DNA of 64,000 nucleotides, taken from contig NZ_JAMTCI010000001.1 in assembly GCF_024171765.1 (NCBI RefSeq), positions 1,954,557-2,018,556 on the forward strand, written 5' to 3'. Source of the stretch: Williamsia deligens. GTDB lineage: Bacteria; Actinomycetota; Actinomycetes; Mycobacteriales; Mycobacteriaceae. The notes below the pieces were generated by a model. That model had not been told where the DNA came from. It did not search any database and saw nothing but the letters and a program-made list of their open reading frames with translations. A program made the position numbers and the translations under genes. This document shows positions 26,521 through 34,970 of this stretch, piece after piece; positions within the stretch are counted from its first letter, which is position 1, and each line of letters starts with the position of its first letter.

Positions 26521-27567
26521 ATGCGTGCAGCACCCGCCCCGCAGGCGCCGATGTCGCCCCGTGACGCCCTCCGCCGGATCGCGTTCCTGCTCGAACGCAA
26601 CCGCGAGAGCAGCTACCGCGTCGAAGCGTTTCGGAAGGCGGCCGGCGCCGTCGAACAGCTGGGGGACGCCGAGGTGGCCGAGCGAGTGCGGCGACGCACC
26701 ATCACGTCGGTGTCGGGGATCGGCAAGACGACAGCCGCGGTGATCGAGCAGGCGGTGGCGGGCGAGGTGCCGTCGTACCTGGCGTCGCTGTCGGAGTCGG
26801 CGGGTGCGCTCACCGACGGTGGGGACGATCTGTACGCGCAGATCCGAGGCGACCTGCACGCGCACTCGGACTGGAGCGACGGCGGCGCGCCGATCGACGA
26901 GATGGCGGCAGCGGCGATCGCCCTCGATCAGGAGTGGCTGGCGATGACCGACCACTCGCCGCGTCTGCGGGTCGCGAACGGGCTGTCGGTGGAGCGGCTG
27001 ACACGTCAGCTCGACGTCATCGACGAACTGAACGCCGAGCTCGCGGGGGAGTTGACGGTGCTGACGGGCATCGAGGTCGACATCCTCACCGACGGCGCGC
27101 TCGACCAGACCGACGAGATGCTCGACCGCCTGCAGGTGGTGACCGCCTCGGTGCACTCGGAGCTGAAGATGGACGCCGGACCGATGACGCGTCGGATGGT
27201 GGCGGCCGTCCGTGACCCCCGGGTGCGGGTGCTCGGACACTGCACGGGACGTCGCGTGACGGGTGGCCGCGGTCAGCGCCCCCAGTCGAGGTTCGACGCG
27301 GAAGCGGTGTTCACCGCGTGCCTGGAATCGAACACGGCGGTGGAGATCAACTCCCGACCCGAACGCGTCGACCCGCCCGACGACCTCATCGAACTGGCCC
27401 GTGACCTGGGGTGCCTGTTCGCGATCGACTCCGATGCGCACGCACCGGGGCAACTCGACTTCAAGCACCTGGGGTGCGAACGGGCGGAGAGGCTCGGCAT
27501 CGACGCCGACCGCATCGTCACCACCTGGCCCCTCGACCGCATCACGGAGTGGCTGGCCGACCGCTGA
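26521..27567 (+). CDS. PHP-domain phosphoesterase with helix-hairpin-helix N-terminus
   Basis: 348-residue protein related to the PolX-like PHP family. The N-terminal 85 residues form a helical DNA-binding region resembling the DNA polymerase beta 8-kDa domain ([23 protein letters not shown]) with a helix-hairpin-helix [16 protein letters not shown]. The PHP domain follows with metal ligands in [49 protein letters not shown] and DSDAHAPG, all nine expected ligand regions present. There is no polymerase palm. A DNA-repair-linked phosphoesterase is likely. ATG 26521 directly follows GGAGGG, too close for normal use; CACACT 6 bp upstream could be a -10 of a leaderless message. Confidence 0.8.
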   Translation: MRAAPAPQAPMSPRDALRRIAFLLERNRESSYRVEAFRKAAGAVEQLGDAEVAERVRRRTITSVSGIGKTTAAVIEQAVAGEVPSYLASLSESAGALTDGGDDLYAQIRGDLHAHSDWSDGGAPIDEMAAAAIALDQEWLAMTDHSPRLRVANGLSVERLTRQLDVIDELNAELAGELTVLTGIEVDILTDGALDQTDEMLDRLQVVTASVHSELKMDAGPMTRRMVAAVRDPRVRVLGHCTGRRVTGGRGQRPQSRFDAEAVFTACLESNTAVEINSRPERVDPPDDLIELARDLGCLFAIDSDAHAPGQLDFKHLGCERAERLGIDADRIVTTWPLDRITEWLADR

Positions 27568-27607
27568 CCCTCCGCACGCCTGCGGTGCAGACGCTCCACT
27601 TGTGCGA

Positions 27608-27635
27608 GGACGCTCCGCCTGCAGGCGGAGCGTCC
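27608..27635. terminator. 28-bp perfect palindrome, terminator-like
   Basis: Two perfect 14-nt arms (27608-27621 and 27622-27635) beginning GGACGCTCC and followed by TTCGG. It lies 40 bp after the PHP gene stop and immediately before the 20-bp tandem repeats, so it could terminate PHP transcription. Confidence 0.55.
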
Positions 27636-27639
27636 TTCG

Positions 27640-27711
27640 GCAACTGGAGCGGGAACCCTGCAACTGGAGCGGGAACCCCGGAACTGGGGCGGGAACCCTG
27701 GAAGTGGAGCG
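27640..27711. repeat. 20-bp tandem repeat, 3.6 copies
   Basis: Copies at 27640-27659, 27660-27679 and 27680-27699 plus a partial copy 27700-27711. The unit is about GCAACTGGAGCGGGAACCCT, with one to three changes between copies. The array ends 6 bp before the dcd -10 hexamer, so it occupies the -35 region and upstream of that promoter. Confidence 0.9.
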
Positions 27712-27717
27712 CTCGGA

Positions 27718-27723
27718 TAGCGT
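27718..27723 (+). promoter_or_regulatory. -10 element, leaderless promoter of dcd
   Basis: TAGCGT, 7 bp before the ATG at 27731, with no ribosome-binding site; the tandem repeats lie directly upstream. Confidence 0.5.
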
Positions 27724-27730
27724 GCTCACC

Positions 27731-28300
27731 ATGCTTCTCTCCGACAGGGACATCCGCGCCGAGATCGGCGGCGGACGGCTCGCCGTCGAACCGTTCGATC
27801 CCGAGCTGGTGCAGCCGTCGAGCATCGACGTGCGGCTCGACAGCCTGTTCCGCGTCTTCAACAACACGCGCTACACCCACATCGACCCGGCCATGCAGCA
27901 GGACGAGCTGACGACGCTGGTCGAGCCGCCCACCGGCGAGCCGTTCGTCCTGCACCCCGGCGAGTTCGTCCTCGGGTCGACGCTCGAGGTGTGCACGCTT
28001 CCCGACGACCTCGCCGGCCGGCTGGAGGGGAAGTCGTCGCTCGGCCGACTGGGCCTGCTGACGCACTCGACCGCGGGGTTCATCGACCCCGGGTTCACCG
28101 GCCACATCACCCTCGAGCTGTCGAACGTGGCGAACCTGCCGATCACCCTGTGGCCGGGCATGAAGATCGGGCAGTTGTGTCTCATCCGGCTCTCGAGCCC
28201 GGCCGAGAACCCCTACGGCAGCGCGGGCGTGGGCTCGAAGTACCAGGGGCAGCGCGGACCCACCCCGTCGAAGGCGTATCTCAACTTCGTCCGCGACTGA
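27731..28300 (+). CDS. dcd: dCTP deaminase, probably bifunctional dCTP deaminase/dUTPase
   Basis: 189-residue trimeric enzyme of dUMP synthesis; dUMP feeds thymidylate synthase. The conserved core is complete: [60 protein letters not shown] (with the catalytic glutamate) and a C-terminal [13 protein letters not shown] that closes over the nucleotide. Its length matches the mycobacterial enzyme, which makes dUMP directly from dCTP; that activity here is inferred from the family. The start is fixed by the family N-terminus and a TAGCGT -10 7 bp upstream. Confidence 0.96.
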   Translation: MLLSDRDIRAEIGGGRLAVEPFDPELVQPSSIDVRLDSLFRVFNNTRYTHIDPAMQQDELTTLVEPPTGEPFVLHPGEFVLGSTLEVCTLPDDLAGRLEGKSSLGRLGLLTHSTAGFIDPGFTGHITLELSNVANLPITLWPGMKIGQLCLIRLSSPAENPYGSAGVGSKYQGQRGPTPSKAYLNFVRD

Positions 28301-28424
28301 GTCCGCGATCCGACATCAACGATCCGTCGCGGCGCGTCACCTGCGCGTAACTCGGGGCTCGACGGGCGTTCATCCGAGCAGCTGACGCCGTTCTTCCGGT
28401 TGCCCCTCAATCGCTTTCATCGGT

Positions 28425-28430
28425 TACGGT
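28425..28430 (+). promoter_or_regulatory. -10 element, leaderless promoter of ugd
   Basis: TACGGT, 7 bp before the ATG at 28438; no Shine-Dalgarno sequence between. Confidence 0.55.
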
Positions 28431-28437
28431 ACGGCGC

Positions 28438-29772
28438 ATGAAGGTGACGGTCTTCGGCTGCGGATATCTCGGAGCGACCCATGCCGCATGCATGGCCGAG
28501 CTCGGCCACGAGGTCCTCGGCGTCGACGTCGACGCGGACAAGATCGCGATGCTCTCCGACGGACGTGTCCCGTTCTACGAGCCCGGCCTACCCGAGGTGC
28601 TGCAGCGCAACCTGGAGTCGGGTCGGTTGCACTTCACCTCCGACTACGACGAGGCGGCGGCCTTCGCGTCGGTGCACTTCCTCGGTGTCGGGACGCCGCA
28701 GAAGCGGGGCGAGTACGCGGCGGACCTGCGTTACGTGTTCGCCGTCGTCGACGAACTCGTCTCGCGCCTGCAGGGATCGCACTTGCTGATCGGCAAATCG
28801 ACTGTGCCGGTGGGTACCTCGGCGGAGATCAAGAAGCGGATCGCGGCGTCGGGGACAGACGCGGACATCGAGGTCGCCTGGAATCCGGAGTTCCTGCGCG
28901 AGGGGTTCGCGGTCAAGGACACCCTTCACCCGGATCGCCTCGTCCTCGGGCTCGACCCCGAGGGTGACACCGAGGCGGTCACCGCCCAGGTGGAGGAGAT
29001 CTACGCGGCGATCCTCGCCGAGGACACCCCGTTCCTGACGACGGACCTCGCGACCGCCGAGATGGTCAAGGCGTCCGCGAATGCCTTTCTCGCGACGAAG
29101 ATCTCGTTCATCAACGCGATCAGCGAGGTGTGCGAGGCGGCGGGTGCCGACGTGTCGGTCCTGGCCGACGCCATCGGGTACGACCAGCGCATCGGACGCA
29201 AGTTCCTCAACGCCGGACTGGGTTTCGGCGGAGGCTGCCTGCCCAAGGACATCCGCGCGTTCATGGCCCGCGCGGGCGAGCTGGGCGCCGCACCGGCGTT
29301 GACGTTCCTGCGCGAGGTCGACTCCATCAACATGCGCCGACGCGCCCGCATGGTCGAGCTGGCGACCAAGGCCTGCGGCGGCAGCCTGCTCGGCTCCAAC
29401 GTCGCCGTCCTCGGCTGCGCCTTCAAGCCCGAGAGCGACGACGTCCGCGACTCACCCGCGCTGAACGTCGCGGGTCAGCTGCAACTGCAGGGGGCGGGCG
29501 TCAGCATCTACGACCCCAAGGCCATGGACAACTCCCGCAAGCAGTTCCCGACCCTCGGGTACTCCGAGACCGCCTCGCAGGCGTGCGAACTCGCCGACGC
29601 GGTGCTCGTCCTCACCGAGTGGAAGGAGTTCGTGGAGCTCAAGCCCGCGGACCTCGAGTCGGTGGTGCGCAAGAAGGTCATCGTCGACGGTCGCCGGTGC
29701 CTCGACCCGGCGGTGTGGATCGACGCCGGCTGGGAATACCACGCCCTCGGCGGGACCCCGCGCGTCGTCTGA
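28438..29772 (+). CDS. ugd: UDP-glucose 6-dehydrogenase
   Basis: 444-residue cytoplasmic enzyme that oxidises UDP-glucose to UDP-glucuronate with two NAD+. The N-terminal NAD motif FGCGYLGATHAACMAELGHEV, the NPEFLREG stretch, and the active-site loop GLGFGGGCLPKD with the thioester-forming Cys267 are intact. The C-terminal UDP-binding domain contains GCAFKPESDDVRDSPAL. UDP-glucuronate could be used in the exopolysaccharide locus about 17 kb downstream or for other wall sugars. Synteny with dcd and tRNA-Gly matches mycobacteria. Start supported by a leaderless -10. Confidence 0.94.
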   Translation: MKVTVFGCGYLGATHAACMAELGHEVLGVDVDADKIAMLSDGRVPFYEPGLPEVLQRNLESGRLHFTSDYDEAAAFASVHFLGVGTPQKRGEYAADLRYVFAVVDELVSRLQGSHLLIGKSTVPVGTSAEIKKRIAASGTDADIEVAWNPEFLREGFAVKDTLHPDRLVLGLDPEGDTEAVTAQVEEIYAAILAEDTPFLTTDLATAEMVKASANAFLATKISFINAISEVCEAAGADVSVLADAIGYDQRIGRKFLNAGLGFGGGCLPKDIRAFMARAGELGAAPALTFLREVDSINMRRRARMVELATKACGGSLLGSNVAVLGCAFKPESDDVRDSPALNVAGQLQLQGAGVSIYDPKAMDNSRKQFPTLGYSETASQACELADAVLVLTEWKEFVELKPADLESVVRKKVIVDGRRCLDPAVWIDAGWEYHALGGTPRVV

Positions 29773-29812
29773 CCTGACGAGCTCTTTCAGCTCGCGGTGA
29801 CGATCGGCTCGC

Positions 29813-30556
29813 TCAGCTCGCGGCGTCGTCCGGTGCCTGCGTGAGGTAGTCCTTCAGCTCCAGTCGCAGCGCGCGGTCCATCGCCCGGTTCAGGGCGTTG
29901 TGCGCCGCGTTGGTCGCGGTGGTGCGCATCTCCGACATCAGCACGGCGGCCCATTCGGACTCCTCGTCGCCGCGGGGCACCCAGCCCTCACCGCGACGGG
30001 AGACGAACTCGTCGCGGGCGGCGGAGATCAGCGTCGTCGCGGCCCCGTCGACCTGTGCCTCCAATTTCCCGAAGACCTCGATGATCGACGGCAGCGACAG
30101 CCCGAGGTCCACCAGACGGCCGATGCCGTGGACCGTGTCGCTGTCGAGGATGACGTAGTCGCCCCCACCGACCTTCTTCACGAGGTTGATCCGCTCGAGG
30201 CCGTCGAGTTCCTCGTCGTGGCGGCTGCCGACGATGGACCGCAGACTCTCCGTCGAGACGCGCTCCAGCGTCGCGGTGGACCAGGGCTCGGCGAGGATCT
30301 CGTCGACGCCGAGGACCTTCGCGAGATCGTCGCCGCGTTGCATCCCGCGGATGAAGTCGGCGATGTGACGGGCGGTGAAGCCCCGCTTGAGCAGGTTGTT
30401 GATGAGCGTCAGCCGAGCGAGGTGGGTGTCGGTGTAGATCGCGATGCGCCCACGCTTGACGGGCCGGGGCAGCAGCCCGCGGTCCTGGTATCCGCGCACG
30501 TTGCGGGTGGTGGTCCCGGCCGCGCGGGCGAGGTCATCGATCCGGTACTCGGTCAT
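29813..30556 (-). CDS. MerR-family transcriptional regulator
   Basis: 247-residue regulator. The N-terminal winged helix MTEYRIDDLARAAGTTTRNVRGYQDRGLLPRPVKRGRIAIY is a clear MerR domain, followed by the LARLTLINNLLKRGFTARHIADFI helix pair. The remaining 150 residues are helical with no cysteines in metal-binding spacing, so it senses something other than a metal, perhaps a lipid or drug. ATG 30556 is chosen because the MerR domain starts there; the upstream codons belong to the promoter. TATCGT at 30568-30573 is its probable -10. It faces the hydrolase/SDR/diiron/monooxygenase operon across an inverted repeat. Confidence 0.88.
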   Translation of the reverse strand: MTEYRIDDLARAAGTTTRNVRGYQDRGLLPRPVKRGRIAIYTDTHLARLTLINNLLKRGFTARHIADFIRGMQRGDDLAKVLGVDEILAEPWSTATLERVSTESLRSIVGSRHDEELDGLERINLVKKVGGGDYVILDSDTVHGIGRLVDLGLSLPSIIEVFGKLEAQVDGAATTLISAARDEFVSRRGEGWVPRGDEESEWAAVLMSEMRTTATNAAHNALNRAMDRALRLELKDYLTQAPDDAAS

Positions 30557-30603
30557 GGCAGGACGGAACGATACCGACAGGATGCCGTGCTCCATCCCTG
30601 ACT

Positions 30604-30623
30604 GTGCCATTGACAAATGGCAC
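30604..30623. promoter_or_regulatory. 20-bp inverted repeat operator between MerR gene and LipR-like operon
   Basis: Perfect arms GTGCCATT and AATGGCAC with a GACA spacer. The centre contains TTGACA (30610-30615), a consensus -35 for the rightward operon. The likely -10 (TGGTGT, 30633-30638) is 17 bp downstream and 7 bp before the GTG at 30646. A protein bound here would cover the -35. Confidence 0.7.
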
Positions 30624-30645
30624 TGTGGGTGATGGTGTGTGGCCC

Positions 30646-31617
30646 GTGAGACCTTCCAGCCGATCGCGGGTGCTGACCGCGACGACCAGCCTGTGGCTGC
30701 GGCCCCTCGCCGAGGTGGTTCCCGGCACCCGAGCAGGCGTCCTCATCGCGCGCTCTCTCGTGGCCACCGGGATGCGGATCGGTGGTGGTGTGCCCGCACG
30801 CACCCAGATCGATCGTGTCGACGCCACCCTCGACGACGGGTCGCGGATCCGCGGGGAGTGGGTCCGGGCGGGATCGACCACAGCCGCGCGCCCGGTCATC
30901 CTCTACGTCCACGGCAGCGCGTTCTCCATCTGTTCGCCGGCCACCCACCGGTCCCTCGTCGCGCGCCTGTCGCAGGCCACCGGGATGCCTGCGTTCACCG
31001 TCGACTACCGGCTGGCGCCCGAACATCGGCATCCCGCCGCGGGAGACGACGTCGCCGCCGCCTACCGCTGGCTGCTGTCGACGGGGTACCGCGCGGCCGA
31101 CATCGTCCTCGCCGGTGACTCCGCCGGCGGTCACCTGATCCTAGAGCTGTTGTCGGACAACGCCCGTGACGGGCGGCCACAACCCGCCGCGGCCCTGATG
31201 ATGTCGCCACTGATCGATCTGACGCTGGGTCTCGCGGCGCAGCGGGAGCGGATCCGCCGGGACCCGATGATCTCCGCACGCGCCGCGCGGAAACTGGTCG
31301 ACCACTACATCCGCGACGTGCGTGACAACCCGCGTCTCGTCCTGCGAGTTGACCCGCACCACCCGTTGCCGCCGACGCTGATCCAGGCCGGTGGCGCCGA
31401 GATGCTCTGCGCCGACGCCGAACACGCCGACGCCATGATCCGGCGGGCGGGCGGGCCGTGCACGTTGTCGGTGTGGCCAGGACAGATGCACGTCTTCCAG
31501 GCGTTCCCCCGCCTCATCCCCGAGGCCGACCGCGCTCTGACCGAGGCGGCGGACTTCATCACCCGGGTTCTGCGTGAATCCAGAGAGGACGTCGCCGATG
31601 TTCGCGTCGCGACCTGA
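30646..31617 (+). CDS. HSL-family alpha/beta hydrolase (LipR-like)
   Basis: 323-residue hydrolase of the hormone-sensitive-lipase family. The oxyanion motif is VILYVHGSAFSI, a variant of the usual HGGG; the nucleophile elbow GDSAGGHL, the FTVDYRLAPEHRHPA loop, and the acid/base regions AGGAEMLCADAE and GQMHVFQAFP are present. It resembles LipR (Rv3084) of the mycobacterial mymA locus. GTG 30646 is preferred over GTG 30604 because the earlier codon lies within the operator and -35. It overlaps the SDR gene by 20 bp and heads a four-gene operon, probably controlled by the MerR protein. Confidence 0.82.
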   Translation: MRPSSRSRVLTATTSLWLRPLAEVVPGTRAGVLIARSLVATGMRIGGGVPARTQIDRVDATLDDGSRIRGEWVRAGSTTAARPVILYVHGSAFSICSPATHRSLVARLSQATGMPAFTVDYRLAPEHRHPAAGDDVAAAYRWLLSTGYRAADIVLAGDSAGGHLILELLSDNARDGRPQPAAALMMSPLIDLTLGLAAQRERIRRDPMISARAARKLVDHYIRDVRDNPRLVLRVDPHHPLPPTLIQAGGAEMLCADAEHADAMIRRAGGPCTLSVWPGQMHVFQAFPRLIPEADRALTEAADFITRVLRESREDVADVRVAT

Positions 31618-32485
31618 CCGTCGAACCCACCACGCGCGCGCGGTCGTCACCGGTGCCGGCAGCGGCATCGGGCGGGCGTTCGCCGTCGAACTCGCCCGCC
31701 GCGGCGGATCGGTGATCTGCGCCGACATCGACGCCGACCGCGCCAAGGAGACGGTCGCGCTGATCGAGGCGGAGGGAGCCGGCAGGGCGCACGCCGTGTT
31801 CTGCGACGTCTCCCGGACCGAGGACATCGACGCCCTGGCCGATCTCGCGGAGGACCACTTCGGTGCCCCGACGACGCTGATGATCAACAACGCCGGCGTG
31901 GGCATCGGGGGTCGGCCCGTCGGGGAGATCGGCCTCGAGGACTGGCAGTGGGCCCTCGGGATCAACCTGTGGGGCATGGTCTACGGCTCGGAACGCTTCC
32001 TGCCGCAGCTCCGTCGCGCCGGGCGTGCCGGCCTGATCAACGTCGCGTCGACGGCGGCGTTCTCGGCGGCTCCGTCGATGGCCGCCTACAACGTCGGCAA
32101 GGCCGGTGTGCTGGCGCTGTCGGAGACGATCGCCGCGGAGTCCGGCGGCACCGGGCTGGCCGTCACCGTCCTGTGCCCGACGTTCGTCAAGACCAACGTC
32201 GCCGTCGACGGCCGGATCGCCGGTGGCGCATCGGCTCTCGCCCAGACGGTGATGAAGTGGACCGGGGTCTCCCCGGAGCGCGTGGCCCGCACCACGCTCG
32301 ACGCCCACGACCGCGAACGGCTCTACGTGGTGCCGCAGCCGGACGCCCGGATGATCTGGGCCGCCAAGCGACACCTGCCCCGCACCTACACGGCGGGACT
32401 GGGGTTGCTCAACCGCGCCCTGCCCGCCCTCGACCGACTGTCCGGCGCCACGCCGGAACCCCAACCGACCCGAACGGGAGTGTGA
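31598..32485 (+). CDS. short-chain dehydrogenase/reductase (SadH-like)
   Basis: 295-residue classical SDR that oxidises or reduces an alcohol/ketone with NAD(P). Visible are the cofactor motif VVTGAGSGIGRAFA, the NNAGVG motif, and the active site with Ser in NVASTAAFS and the Y-x3-K as YNVGK. The C-terminal 60 residues extend beyond the SDR core, as in SadH (Rv3085) of mymA-type operons. ATG 31598 has GAGAGGA 8 nt upstream and overlaps the preceding gene by 20 bp. Confidence 0.85.
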   Translation: MFASRPDRRTHHARAVVTGAGSGIGRAFAVELARRGGSVICADIDADRAKETVALIEAEGAGRAHAVFCDVSRTEDIDALADLAEDHFGAPTTLMINNAGVGIGGRPVGEIGLEDWQWALGINLWGMVYGSERFLPQLRRAGRAGLINVASTAAFSAAPSMAAYNVGKAGVLALSETIAAESGGTGLAVTVLCPTFVKTNVAVDGRIAGGASALAQTVMKWTGVSPERVARTTLDAHDRERLYVVPQPDARMIWAAKRHLPRTYTAGLGLLNRALPALDRLSGATPEPQPTRTGV

Positions 32486-32487
32486 CC

Positions 32488-33405
32488 ATGCCCATCGTTC
32501 TCGAAGACATGCTGCAGACCATCAAGGACCGTCAGTGGGCCCTTGCCGACATCGACTGGGACGCACCGGGTGCGGAGCTCATCACCGAGGAGATGAAGCC
32601 CAAGCTCAAGGCGTTCATGGCCGACCTCGTCTGGATCGAGAACGTCGGTGCGCGTGGCTTCGCCGCCCTGGCGAAGAAGGCGCCGAACCCGACGCTGGCC
32701 GAGATCTACCGCTACTTCCACGCCGAGGAGCAGAAGCACGCCAACGCCGAGCTCGCGCTGATGCGTCGGTGGGGAATGCTCGAGGCCGACGAGATCCCCG
32801 AGCCCAACATCAACATCCGCCTCGCCATCGAGTGGCTCGACAAGTACTCCGACAAGATGTCGCTGTCGGTGCTGGGGACGGTCATCCCGATGCTCGAGGT
32901 CGCGCTCGACGGCGCCTTGCTGAAGTTCCTCCTCGAGGAGGTCGAGGACCCGATCTGTCATGCGGCGTTCAAGAAGATCAACAACGACGAGTCCCGGCAC
33001 CTTGCGGTGGACTTCTTCGCCCTCGACCTCATCGGTCAGGCGCGGATGCGCAAGCTGCTCATCGAGTCCGTCGGCGCGGTGGCCAGCCCGGCCGTGCTCA
33101 TCGGCGCCCTGATGTACATCCCGCTGCTGAACAAGATGCGCGACAACATCGTCGCGATGGGGCTCAAGGAAGAGCGCCTGTACGACGCCATGAAGCGGTT
33201 CAAGAACAACGGGGAGCGCGGCGCGGGCAAGCGGCTGCTCAGCTACCAGATCGTCAAGACCCATGCCAGCTGGGTGATCGACCGCGGCCACCCGTACCAC
33301 CTGTTCGCCGACGCGATGGTCAAGGTGACCGACCACTACCCCCGTCGACTGCTGCGGCCCCAGCCGACGTGGTCGAAGGAACTCACCTACGAGCCCGTCG
33401 CATGA
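32488..33405 (+). CDS. ferritin-like diiron protein (putative hydroxylase/desaturase)
   Basis: 305-residue mostly helical protein. Two carboxylate/histidine metal-binding pairs are visible, AEEQKHAN near residue 84 and DESRHLAVDFF near residue 170, spaced as in a four-helix diiron bundle; a hydrophobic segment (SPAVLIGALMYIPLLN) near residue 200 may touch the membrane. By analogy with diiron oxygenases it may hydroxylate or desaturate a lipid, with electrons from a ferredoxin-type reductase such as the one encoded at 38508-39707. I cannot assign it to an experimentally known family. GGGAG lies 8 nt before the ATG; the monooxygenase start overlaps its stop by 4 bp. Confidence 0.7.
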   Translation: MPIVLEDMLQTIKDRQWALADIDWDAPGAELITEEMKPKLKAFMADLVWIENVGARGFAALAKKAPNPTLAEIYRYFHAEEQKHANAELALMRRWGMLEADEIPEPNINIRLAIEWLDKYSDKMSLSVLGTVIPMLEVALDGALLKFLLEEVEDPICHAAFKKINNDESRHLAVDFFALDLIGQARMRKLLIESVGAVASPAVLIGALMYIPLLNKMRDNIVAMGLKEERLYDAMKRFKNNGERGAGKRLLSYQIVKTHASWVIDRGHPYHLFADAMVKVTDHYPRRLLRPQPTWSKELTYEPVA

Positions 33406-34895
33406 GCGGCCACGTCCACGACACGGTCATCATCGGAGCCGGGTTCGCCGGCATCGGCACCGCGATCCGCCTGCGGCAGGAGGGTGTCGACGACATCCTC
33501 GTGCTCGAACGCTCCGACCGGCCCGGCGGCACCTGGCGGGACAACACCTATCCCGGTGCCGCCTGCGACATCCCGTCGCGGTTGTACTCGTACTCGTTCG
33601 CGCCCAACCCCTCCTGGAGCCGGACCTACTCGGGAAGCGCCGAGATCCTCGCCTACATCGAGACGATGGTCGCCGAGCACGACCTCGACCAGGTGATCCG
33701 GTACTCGTCGACGGTGACCGGACTCGAGTTCGACGAGCCGGCGGGGCTGTGGCGCATCGACGTCGACGGCCAGGAGCCGGTGCTGGCCCGCGCGGCGGTG
33801 ATCGCGTCGGGCCCGCTCTCCACCCCCGGCTATCCCGACATCCCCGGTCTCGACGAGTTCACCGGCAAGCGGATGCACAGCGCCGCATGGGATCACGACT
33901 ACGACCTCACCGGGAAGAAGGTCGGCGTGATCGGCACCGGCGCGAGCGCCGTGCAGATCGTGCCCGAACTCGTCGAGCGCGCCGGATCGGTGACCGTCTT
34001 CCAGCGGACGCCGGGGTGGGTCCTCCCGCGCTTCAACCCCGCCGTCTCGCAGCGCACCCAGTCGCTCTACAAGAAGGTGCCTGCGCTGCAGTCCCTGGCG
34101 CGCACGGCATGGTTCGCCGGCCACGAGTCCGTGGCGGTCGGTGTGGTGTGGAAGTCGCCCGCAACGCGCGTCGTCGAGGCCGTCGCCAAGCTCAACATGC
34201 GTCGCCAGGTGCCCGACCCGTGGATGCGCCGCCAGCTCACCCCGGATTTCCGCGCGGGCTGCAAGCGTCTGCTGATGACGAGCAAGTACTACCCGGCGCT
34301 GCAGGCGTCGAACTGCAAGCTCATCACGTGGCCGATCGCCCGCATCTGCGAGAAGGGCGTCCGGACCGTCGAGGGGATCGAGCACCGATTCGACTGCCTC
34401 GTGTTCGCGACCGGTTTCGAGGTGTCCAAGCAGGGCGCACCGATCCCCATCACCGGCCGGGACGGACGCAGCCTCGACGACGAGTGGCGCCGCGGTGCGT
34501 ACGCCTACAAGAGCTTCGCGGTGTCGGGGTACCCGAACCTGTACGTGACGTTCGGCCCCAACTCTGGCCCCGGCCACAGCTCGGCCCTGGTCTACATGGA
34601 GGCGCAGATCGACGCGATCGTGACCGCCGTACGCACGATCCTCGATCGCGACCTTGCGGTGTTCGACGTGGACCGGGCCGCACAGGACCGGTACAACGAC
34701 GACATCCAGCGTCGACTGGAACGCACCACGTGGAATTCCGGCTGCAGCAGTTGGTATCTCACCGACGACGGCTTCAACGCCACCATGTATCCCGGGTTCG
34801 CCAGTCAGTATGTGGCGCAGATGCGCGGGGTCGACTACAGCCGTGACTTCACCGCAGTCGCACGGCAGGACGTGGGTGCGGTCGCGACCGCGTGA
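33402..34895 (+). CDS. flavin-containing Baeyer-Villiger-type monooxygenase (MymA-like)
   Basis: 497-residue NADPH/FAD monooxygenase. FAD motif VIIGAGFAGIG (Gly12-x-Gly14-x-x-Gly17), the Baeyer-Villiger fingerprint FTGKRMHSAAWD (residues 153-164), and the NADPH motif GVIGTGASAVQ are all intact. The segment GGTWRDNTYPGAACD is typical for the MymA/EthA group of mycobacteria, which oxidises lipid-like ketones and some prodrugs. It is the last gene of the LipR-like/SDR/diiron operon; its start overlaps the preceding stop (ATGA). Confidence 0.9.
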   Translation: MSGHVHDTVIIGAGFAGIGTAIRLRQEGVDDILVLERSDRPGGTWRDNTYPGAACDIPSRLYSYSFAPNPSWSRTYSGSAEILAYIETMVAEHDLDQVIRYSSTVTGLEFDEPAGLWRIDVDGQEPVLARAAVIASGPLSTPGYPDIPGLDEFTGKRMHSAAWDHDYDLTGKKVGVIGTGASAVQIVPELVERAGSVTVFQRTPGWVLPRFNPAVSQRTQSLYKKVPALQSLARTAWFAGHESVAVGVVWKSPATRVVEAVAKLNMRRQVPDPWMRRQLTPDFRAGCKRLLMTSKYYPALQASNCKLITWPIARICEKGVRTVEGIEHRFDCLVFATGFEVSKQGAPIPITGRDGRSLDDEWRRGAYAYKSFAVSGYPNLYVTFGPNSGPGHSSALVYMEAQIDAIVTAVRTILDRDLAVFDVDRAAQDRYNDDIQRRLERTTWNSGCSSWYLTDDGFNATMYPGFASQYVAQMRGVDYSRDFTAVARQDVGAVATA

Positions 34896-34970
34896 GCTGT
34901 CGTGACCCTCGTGTTACCTTCGTGACGGACGCGTGCCTGGGGGATGGCGCGGTCCGTTGCCAGGGGGGTC

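Noticed and set aside
27568-27730. Repeat array upstream of dcd as coding sequence (in-frame extension of dcd)
   Set aside because: The extension has no family similarity, and the dCTP deaminase N-terminus plus leaderless -10 fix the start at 27731.
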